DNA from: WHSM01 sp050701695
Lineage (GTDB): Bacteria; Actinomycetota; Actinomycetes; Mycobacteriales; Micromonosporaceae
DNA length: 10,863 bases
Direction of reading: 5' to 3'
NCBI GenBank assembly: GCA_050701695.1
Contig: JBOGDE010000194.1
Coordinates: 1 to 10,863 of the forward strand
In this document: in pieces, positions 6,366 through 10,863 of the stretch
Position numbering within the stretch: position 1 is the first letter of the stretch
How the letters are laid out: every line of letters begins with the position of its first letter
Position numbers and translations under genes: made by a program
Notes under the pieces: model-generated
What the model saw: only the letters and a program-made list of their open reading frames with translations
Told to the model about the DNA's origin: nothing
Databases searched by the model: none

Positions 6366-7060
6366 GACTCCGCCTTCGGGGGAAGCGACTTCTTGACCGC
6401 CTTCGCCGCTCGGGCGTTGGCGGCCTTCGCCGCGGTGGTGGACTTCGCCGCTGCCTTGCGTGTCGCCTTCGCCGCCGCCCCGGTAGTCGCGGTCGTCTTA
6501 GCCGGAGCCTTACCCGCCGTCGTACCCTTCGCGGCCTTCGCCGGCGCCTTCCGCGCGGTGGTCTTACCGGCTGTGATCTTCCGCGCGGGTGCCTTGCGCT
6601 CAGGCGCCTTGCGGGTCGGCGCCTTGCGGGTCGGCGCCTTGCGGGTCGGCGCGGCCGCCGGCTGCGGTGCCGCCTCGGCCGCCGCGGTGCCGGCTTTCGC
6701 CGCCGCTTCCGCGGCCCGACTGGCCTGCGCCGCGGACTCCTCCGCGGCGGCCGCCCGGACATCCGCGTCGCGCAGCTTGCCTTCCAGGTCCCGGATCCGA
6801 TCGGTCAGCTCCGACACCTCGTCCACCGTCGCGAGGCCCACCGCCCCGAGCGTACGGTCCAGCTCGTACCGGATCAGCTTCACCAGGGCTTCCCGGTTCG
6901 CGGCGCTGGTCTCGGTCAGATCCTCGGCGATGGCCTGCAGCTGCTCCACCGTGGCCCCGCTGCGCTTACCCAGCTTCTTGGCGACCTTCATCGCCTTCTT
7001 GCGGGAGGCCTCGCTGAGCCCGAGCGCCAACTCCATGTATGACCGCCATGCGTCCTGCAT
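6362..7060 (-). CDS. Phasin-like protein with Lys/Ala/Pro-rich histone-like tail
   Basis: The 232-residue protein starts at ATG 7060, supported by GGAGGAGG (7077-7070) with 9-base spacing; a longer reading frame to 7132 lacks this support. Residues 1-100 are amphipathic helix and coiled coil, including VGLATVDEVSELTDRIRDLE (74-93), which resembles the segment ending the phasin domain of PhaI/PhaF polyhydroxyalkanoate-granule proteins. Residues 101-135 are an Ala/Glu helix. Residues 136-232 are almost only Lys, Ala, Pro, Thr and Arg (KAPTR, KAPAR, KAPAK), like the DNA-binding tails of PhaF, HBHA or bacterial histone H1-like proteins. A role bridging granules or lipid bodies and DNA is therefore plausible but not shown, and no PHA synthase is in the window. 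It probably heads the operon continuing to tlyA. Confidence 0.85.
   Translation of the reverse strand: MQDAWRSYMELALGLSEASRKKAMKVAKKLGKRSGATVEQLQAIAEDLTETSAANREALVKLIRYELDRTLGAVGLATVDEVSELTDRIRDLEGKLRDADVRAAAAEESAAQASRAAEAAAKAGTAAAEAAPQPAAAPTRKAPTRKAPTRKAPERKAPARKITAGKTTARKAPAKAAKGTTAGKAPAKTTATTGAAAKATRKAAAKSTTAAKAANARAAKAVKKSLPPKAES
6604..6648 (-). repeat. Three perfect 15-bp tandem repeats in the basic tail
   Basis: The plus-strand unit gcgccttgcgggtcg occurs three times head to tail and encodes the pentad KAPTR in the minus-strand protein. The copies are identical at the base level, so they reflect recent slippage or conversion within the tail. Degenerate copies (KAPER, KAPAR) lie on the lower-coordinate side of the perfect copies. 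Confidence 0.85.
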
Positions 7061-7212
7061 CGCGCATGCCCTCCTCCGCGAGAGCCCGCCGGGCGCCGCC
7101 GGCGCGTCGCGGACTCGTTTCGGTATTGCCACCTGCCACGCTACCGGGCAGTTAGCCTGTTTCGGTCCGGTACGGTCTGACCCGTATCTCGTCCACTGTA
7201 GGGAGAGGAAAG
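7061..7212. promoter_or_regulatory. Divergent intergenic region
   Basis: These 152 bp separate the phasin-like gene (minus) from the SCP2 gene (plus) and must hold the promoters of both unless distant ones are used. Strong ribosome binding sites mark both ends: GGAGGAGG for the minus gene and GGGAGAGGAAAG for the plus gene. A TACGGT (7171-7176) fits the actinobacterial TANNNT -10 pattern on the plus strand, but no good -35 lies at the usual distance. Promoter positions are unassigned. Confidence 0.45.
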
Positions 7213-7542
7213 ATGGCGACGCTCGAGGAGTGCCGCGCAGCGATCGACCGCCTCGCCGCCCGCCTGGCCAGCAACACCGGTGGTGCGATGGACCTCGACC
7301 GCACCCTCTCCCTCGACGTGACCGACCTCGGCTCCGGATTCCACGGCCGGCTCCGCAACGGCAGGTTGACCGAGATCGCCGACGGCTCCGATCCCCGCGC
7401 CAAGATCAAGATCAAGGGCAGCAGCGACGACCTGATCGCCATGATCGACGGCAAGCTCAACCTCGCGGCAGCTTGGGCGTCGGGACAGATCAAAGTGGAC
7501 GCGAACATGTTCGACCTGATCAAGCTGCGCACGCTGATGTGA
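7213..7542 (+). CDS. Stand-alone SCP2 sterol-carrier domain protein
   Basis: The 109-residue protein is essentially one SCP2 domain, the alpha/beta fold that forms a hydrophobic tunnel for fatty acyl chains, sterols or other lipids. Seen: an N-terminal helix with the pattern ECRAAIDRLAARL, strands with alternating hydrophobics (TLSLDVTDL), the PRAKIKIKGSSDDLIAMIDG segment with its hydrophobic turn, and the closing helix with the AAAWASGQIKVDAN signature typical of the family. It has no signal peptide and is probably cytoplasmic. The start has GGGAGAGG a few bases upstream. It is the only plus-strand gene in the window, divergent from the phasin-like gene and convergent with the phosphatase gene, whose stop lies 8 bp away with no terminator between. 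The natural ligand is unknown. Confidence 0.9.
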   Translation: MATLEECRAAIDRLAARLASNTGGAMDLDRTLSLDVTDLGSGFHGRLRNGRLTEIADGSDPRAKIKIKGSSDDLIAMIDGKLNLAAAWASGQIKVDANMFDLIKLRTLM

Positions 7543-7550
7543 GTGCGGCC

Positions 7551-8636
7551 TCAGCCGGCCAGCGGCAGCCCGAGTTCAGTCAGCGCGCTGCTGGCGGCCG
7601 GCGTCCGGCCGACGATCTGCTCCGTCGTCCCGGCCGGCCCCGACCACCGGGCGGCGCACAGCGCCCGTAGCGCGTCCAGGGGCGTGCCGCTGCCATCGAG
7701 CGACCACGATTCGCCCTCGTGTCGGGCCGTCCATCCCCCGCACTCGGCCGCCGCGTTGCCCGCGATCCGCACCGGATACGGCTCTGCCAGGCCCGCCAGA
7801 TCCGCGGCCAGGTAGGTGGGACGCTGACCTTCCGGCGCCCGCCACGCGTCTGCCGGCTTCGCCACTCCGGTGAGTACGAGCACGCTCGGGTATCCGGCCC
7901 GCACCGCCCCCTCGATGTCCGTATCGAGGCGATCCCCGATCACCAGTGGCCGCCGGGCTCCGGCACCCCGTACCGCGGTCTGGAAGAGCTCCGGTGCGGG
8001 CTTGCCCACCACCACGTCCGGGTCCCGACCGGTGGCCACCGAGACCGCCGCCACCAGGGCGCCGTTGCCGGGCAGAGCCCCGTACGGGGAGGGCAGCGTC
8101 CGGTCGGCGTTGGTCGCGATCCACAGCGCTCCCCGCTGGATCGCCACCGTCGCCTGTGCGAGCTCCCGCCAGCCGACATCGGGTCCGTACCCCTGGACCA
8201 CCGCTCGGGGACTCTCTGATCCTGTCGGTGCGGCTGCTCCCGATCCGTACCCCGGCAGCACCTGCTCGCCGGCGGGAAGCGCCCGCAGACCGACGCTGTC
8301 GATCTCGTGCGCCAGCGCATCGGCTCCCACCACCAGCACGGGCTCCCCGGTGGGCAGCCGCTCGGCCAGCAGTCGCGCCGCGGCCTGGGCCGAGGTCACC
8401 ACCTGCTCCGGCGAGGCCGGGATCCCCAGGTCGCTGAGCAGCCCCGCGACCGCCGCCGCGCCGCGCGAGGCGTTGTTCGTGACGTAGCGGACGGGCACCC
8501 CCCGCTGTCGCAGGTCCGGCAGTACCTCCGGCGCTCCCGGCACCGCCCGATCACCCACGTAGAGCACTCCGTCGAGGTCGAACAGCAGCAGGTCGTACCG
8601 GTCCAGCAACCCCGGACCGGCCCCGCCGGCGCTCAC
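7551..8636 (-). CDS. HAD-IIA family phosphatase, glycerol-3-phosphate phosphatase-like
   Basis: The 361-residue protein is a HAD hydrolase of the NagD/IIA class. Seen: motif I DLDGVLY (20-26) with the nucleophile Asp and acid/base Asp, motif II TNNAS (53-57), a C2-type cap, motif III GKP (211-213) and motif IV GDRLDTDI (234-241). Residues ~270-361 form an extra C-terminal region ending in a short Ala/Leu helix. It resembles M. tuberculosis Rv1692, which was reported to dephosphorylate glycerol 3-phosphate in phospholipid recycling and carries a small GNAT-like C-terminal domain. The substrate is inferred from that relative; other IIA enzymes act on pyridoxal phosphate, nucleotides or phosphoglycolate. 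The GTG start overlaps the preceding TPR gene stop as GTGA, the same order as Rv1691-Rv1692. Confidence 0.92.
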   Translation of the reverse strand: MSAGGAGPGLLDRYDLLLFDLDGVLYVGDRAVPGAPEVLPDLRQRGVPVRYVTNNASRGAAAVAGLLSDLGIPASPEQVVTSAQAAARLLAERLPTGEPVLVVGADALAHEIDSVGLRALPAGEQVLPGYGSGAAAPTGSESPRAVVQGYGPDVGWRELAQATVAIQRGALWIATNADRTLPSPYGALPGNGALVAAVSVATGRDPDVVVGKPAPELFQTAVRGAGARRPLVIGDRLDTDIEGAVRAGYPSVLVLTGVAKPADAWRAPEGQRPTYLAADLAGLAEPYPVRIAGNAAAECGGWTARHEGESWSLDGSGTPLDALRALCAARWSGPAGTTEQIVGRTPAASSALTELGLPLAG

Positions 8637-10600
8637 GGCCCCTCCGGGCCCACCTCGGACCCTGGTGCACGCCGCCTGTCAGCTTCGTCATCCACGTCGC
8701 CCGGCGGCTCGGCCAAGGCCTCCTCGACCGCGGGCGGCTCGGCCGGGGATGGCTCGGCCGGGGATGGCTCGGCCGGGGATGGCTCGGCCGGGGATGGCTC
8801 GGCCGGGGATGGCTCGGCCGGGGATGGCTCGGCCGGGGATGGCTCGGCCACCGACTCAACGGGTACCTGCTCGGCCGCGGGCGGCTCGGCCGATGCGTCT
8901 TCGGCGATCTCCGCCGGCTCCTCCGCTTCCGGCTCGGCCTCCTCGAGTACGACTCCTTCGAGTTCGAGCAGCCGCTCCGCCGCGCCCGACTCGCCATCCG
9001 GGTCCGCATCGACGGCCCGCTGGAACCATTCCCGAGCCTCGTCCTCACGTCCCAGAAGCAGTAGCTGGTCGGCGTAGGCGTACCGCAGCCGGGCGACCCA
9101 GCTCTCCGCTCGACCGCTTCGGAGCGCGGGAACCTGCAGCATCGCCAACGCCGCCGCCTCCTGACCCAGGTCCCGGCGCGCCCCGGCCGCGACGATCAGC
9201 AGCTCGGTCAGCTCGGCCTGGTCGAACTGCCGGGTATCGGCTTCCCGGTAGAGGTCGATCGCGCGTTCCGGGCGGCCCAGCGCCCGCTCACAGTCCGCGA
9301 TCACCGCCAGGTGGCTCGACCGGCCCGAGATCCGCTGGTACGCGCGCAGCTCGGAGATGGCCAGCTTCCACTCACCGGCCCGGTACGCCGCGATCCCGAC
9401 CGCCTCGCGTACCACCCCGATCCGGGACGCGGGACGGCGCGCCACCAACGCCTGCGCCAGCGCGCCCTGCGGATCGTCCTCGAGGAGTGCGCCCGTCGCG
9501 ACCAGGCGTACCGCAACCGACTCCGCTATCGACTTGGACAACGTACGCAGTTCGGCGCGAACCTCCGGATGCAGGTCCCGCGGATCGATCTCCGCCGGAA
9601 GAGGCGGGTCGGTCGGCCCGGGCGCCGGGCGCACCGGCTCTGTCTCGTTCCCCGCACGTGGGGTTCGCTGTCGCGAGCTGTCCCGGCCCGCGTAGCCGCT
9701 GCCCTGCCTCCGTTCCCCGGAGCGATACGGTGCGTCGCCGGAACGCCCCGCGCCCGCGGCCGGACGTCCACCGCGACGATCGCCGGTGCGTCCCCGCTCC
9801 GTACGCCGATCCCCGGCCACGCCCTGACCACCCCGGAACTCCCCACGTCGACCGGAACCCCGCTCACCCTCACGGAAGCCGCCACGCCCACCGGTCTCAC
9901 GCTGACCCTCACGGAAGCCGCCACGCCCACCGGTCTCACGCTGACCCTCACGGGATGCGGTACGCCCGCGGGAACCACCCTGACCGCCGTGCGACTGGCC
10001 ACGCCCCCCGGAACCACGCTCCCCCGCGCCAAAGTCCTCACGCGTTCCGTAACGACGCTGCCCGTCGCGAGGCCCGCCCGCACCACCGGTACGACGCTCA
10101 CCGTCACGAGGCCGCCCAGCACCATCACGGGGCCTCCCAGCGCCGCCCGTACGAGGGCGCCCAGCGCCGCCCGTACGAGGCTCACCGTCCCTAGGCCGGC
10201 CATCCCCGGCGGCACGGCGCTCACCGTCCTGGGGCCGACCGCGCCCCGCAGGAGCACCCCGACCGCGGAACTCGCCCCGACCACCGGACCCGCGCTCACC
10301 GCCACCGGACCCGGCTCGCGCTCCCGTACCGCCCTGGCCCGCGCGGAACTCCCCGCGCCGACCTTCACCGGCGCGGGGCGCCGCGCCACGGTCGCTGTCC
10401 GAACGGCGCGCCGCACCGGGCTGCCCGTCGCCGTAACGCCCGCTCGACCGACTCCTCTGCGTGCCGGAGCTACGCGATGTACCGCCCCCGGCGCCGCGAC
10501 CACGCGCCGACCCGCCATCGCCGCGCTGCCTGTCCCGGCCGGAAGCACCTGTCCCGCCACTGGTACGGCGGCCAGGTTCATCATCTGGTGAAGAGGTCAC
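8633..10600 (-). CDS. RGG-rich TPR protein with acidic EPSPA-repeat tail (Rv1691-like core)
   Basis: The predicted protein has 655 residues from GTG 10600, chosen because AAGGA lies 7 bases upstream; the GTG at 10621 has no such site. It has three parts. Residues 1-333 are disordered and packed with Arg, Gly, Glu and Asp in RGG, GGRGGF and GRPRDGE-type repeats. Residues ~334-549 are a helical TPR-like core (VREAVGIAAYRAGEWKLAIS, ERALGRPERAIDLY, YADQLLLLGREDEAREWF) matching from memory the whole folded part of M. tuberculosis Rv1691, whose own disordered head is short. Residues ~550-655 are acidic with seven SPAEP units. No signal peptide or membrane segment is present. The function is unknown; RGG tracts suggest nucleic-acid binding or condensate formation. 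It follows the rRNA terminator and is coupled to the phosphatase gene. Codon bias is normal for the window. Confidence 0.88.
   Translation of the reverse strand: MTSSPDDEPGRRTSGGTGASGRDRQRGDGGSARGRGAGGGTSRSSGTQRSRSSGRYGDGQPGAARRSDSDRGAAPRAGEGRRGEFRAGQGGTGARAGSGGGERGSGGRGEFRGRGAPAGRGRPQDGERRAAGDGRPRDGEPRTGGAGRPRTGGAGRPRDGAGRPRDGERRTGGAGGPRDGQRRYGTREDFGAGERGSGGRGQSHGGQGGSRGRTASREGQRETGGRGGFREGQRETGGRGGFREGERGSGRRGEFRGGQGVAGDRRTERGRTGDRRGGRPAAGAGRSGDAPYRSGERRQGSGYAGRDSSRQRTPRAGNETEPVRPAPGPTDPPLPAEIDPRDLHPEVRAELRTLSKSIAESVAVRLVATGALLEDDPQGALAQALVARRPASRIGVVREAVGIAAYRAGEWKLAISELRAYQRISGRSSHLAVIADCERALGRPERAIDLYREADTRQFDQAELTELLIVAAGARRDLGQEAAALAMLQVPALRSGRAESWVARLRYAYADQLLLLGREDEAREWFQRAVDADPDGESGAAERLLELEGVVLEEAEPEAEEPAEIAEDASAEPPAAEQVPVESVAEPSPAEPSPAEPSPAEPSPAEPSPAEPSPAEPSPAEPPAVEEALAEPPGDVDDEADRRRAPGSEVGPEGP
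8736..8849 (-). repeat. Seven perfect 15-bp tandem repeats (EPSPA)
   Basis: The plus-strand unit ggctcggccggggat is repeated seven times without a single difference (8736-8840), followed by a 9-base partial copy. It encodes Glu-Pro-Ser-Pro-Ala pentads in the acidic tail of the TPR protein. Because the unit is a multiple of three bases, copy-number change keeps the frame. The absence of synonymous differences points to recent expansion by slippage. Confidence 0.97.
9867..9955 (-). repeat. 39-bp tandem duplication in the RGG region
   Basis: Two perfect copies of a 39-base unit (9867-9905 and 9906-9944) are followed by about 10 bases of a third. Each encodes a 13-residue block containing RETGGRGGF within the Arg/Gly-rich head of the TPR protein. 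The base-level identity indicates a recent duplication. Confidence 0.93.
10136..10180 (-). repeat. 24-bp period repeat in the RGG region
   Basis: A 21-base string beginning cccagcgccgcccgt occurs at 10136-10156 and 10160-10180, a period of 24 bases. It encodes the octad AGRPRTGG, with degenerate relatives (GRPRDGAG, GRPRDGE) nearby in the same protein. Confidence 0.88.
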
Positions 10601-10682
10601 GACTCCATCCTTCCGGTCCACTCGGCAGGCCGCACACCAGGGCAGGCTCTCCAGCCAGGTACCCGATTGTCAGCCGCACGTG

Positions 10683-10732
10683 AGAAAGGGGCCTGCGCCT
10701 CGCGACTCGTCGCGGGCTGCAGGCCCCTTTCT
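10683..10732 (-). terminator. rRNA operon hairpin terminator
   Basis: A perfect 14-bp stem (10683-10696 with 10719-10732; AGAAAGGGGCCTGC against its complement) encloses an inner 5-bp stem, CGCGA-CTCG-TCGCG, at 10701-10714. It lies just downstream of the 5S gene on the minus strand. The 3' arm ends in TTTCT, and a full U-tract is absent, as is common for actinobacterial terminators. It should end the rRNA transcript before the TPR gene. Being nearly symmetrical, it could work from either side. Confidence 0.92.
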
Positions 10733-10742
10733 GTACGTTTTG

Positions 10743-10861
10743 CCCGGCGGCGTCCTACTCTCCCACACCCCGGCGGGTGCAGTACCATCGGCGCTGAAGG
10801 GCTTAGCTTCCGGGTTCGGGATGGGTCCGGGCGTTTCCCGCTTCGCTATGGCCGCCGTGAC
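10743..10861 (-). rRNA. rrf: 5S ribosomal RNA
   Basis: The minus strand carries the conserved 5S blocks in order: GGCCATAGCGAAGCGGGAAA, CGCCCGGACCCATCCCGAAC, CCGGAAGCTAAGC, GCGCCGATGGTACTGCA, and GGTGTGGGAGAGTAGG near the 3' end. The terminal stem pairs CGGCGG near the 5' end with CCGCCG near the 3' end. The length is about 117-119 nt; exact ends are estimated to within a few bases. It is the last gene of an rRNA operon whose 16S and 23S genes lie beyond the right edge, followed by a terminator at once. The sequence is of actinobacterial type. No tRNA gene lies between it and the next gene. Confidence 0.96.
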
Positions 10862-10863
10862 GT

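Noticed and set aside
5228..7042. A 604-codon plus-strand open frame opposite tlyA and the phasin-like gene
   Set aside because: It has Arg/Pro/Ser-rich antisense composition, and the opposite strand carries TlyA motifs and ribosome binding sites. High GC makes long antisense frames common.
8736..8849. CRISPR array
   Set aside because: The repeats are contiguous 15-bp coding units without spacers and stay in frame as EPSPA pentads.
8665..10591. Long plus-strand frames and an alternative minus frame across the RGG gene
   Set aside because: They are Pro/Arg/Thr- or Val/Ala-rich translations of the same repeats. Only the chosen minus frame contains the conserved TPR core, a good ribosome binding site and the GTGA junction.
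10597..10788. A 63-codon minus-strand ORF across the 5S gene and terminator
   Set aside because: It overlaps the 5S rRNA and its terminator and has no ribosome binding site.

Overview
The window looks like chromosomal DNA of a high-GC actinobacterium, most likely a Micromonosporaceae member (Micromonospora, Salinispora or a relative). The evidence is the strong G/C bias at third codon positions, frequent GTG starts, a 5S rRNA of actinobacterial type, and a gene order that matches from memory the Mycobacterium tuberculosis block Rv1691-Rv1692-(Rv1693)-tlyA-ppnK-recN-Rv1697-Rv1698. No mobile element, CRISPR array, tRNA or phage gene was seen. The genus is an inference; no search was run.

Layout, right to left, because almost everything is on the minus strand. 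The right edge holds a 5S rRNA gene, the end of an rRNA operon, followed by a strong hairpin terminator. Next is a two-gene unit: a very unusual TPR protein with a long Arg/Gly-rich head and an acidic repeat tail, coupled by a GTGA overlap to a HAD-family phosphatase resembling the mycobacterial glycerol-3-phosphate phosphatase. A single plus-strand gene, a stand-alone SCP2 sterol-carrier domain protein, ends 8 bp from the phosphatase stop.

Divergent from the SCP2 gene begins a long minus-strand run that is probably one operon. Its order is a phasin-like protein with a Lys/Ala/Pro-rich tail, a small acidic protein, TlyA (rRNA 2'-O-methyltransferase), NAD kinase, RecN (DNA repair), SteA and SteB (cell separation pair), a possible 27-residue linker ORF, and the first ~66 codons of a membrane protein that may be MraY/WecA-like and runs off the left edge. 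Several junctions are overlapping stop/start codons (GTGA, TAGTG, ATGA), which indicates translational coupling.

Most genes are conserved housekeeping genes, and I see no complete new defence, biosynthetic or mobile system. The most unusual material is the polyampholytic RGG-TPR protein with perfect nucleotide-level tandem repeats, the coupled basic phasin-like/acidic small-protein pair, and an 84-bp segment between SteB and the membrane gene. That segment is open in all three minus-strand frames, bridges the two genes with overlapping codons, and resembles dispersed sequence I recall from Micromonosporaceae.
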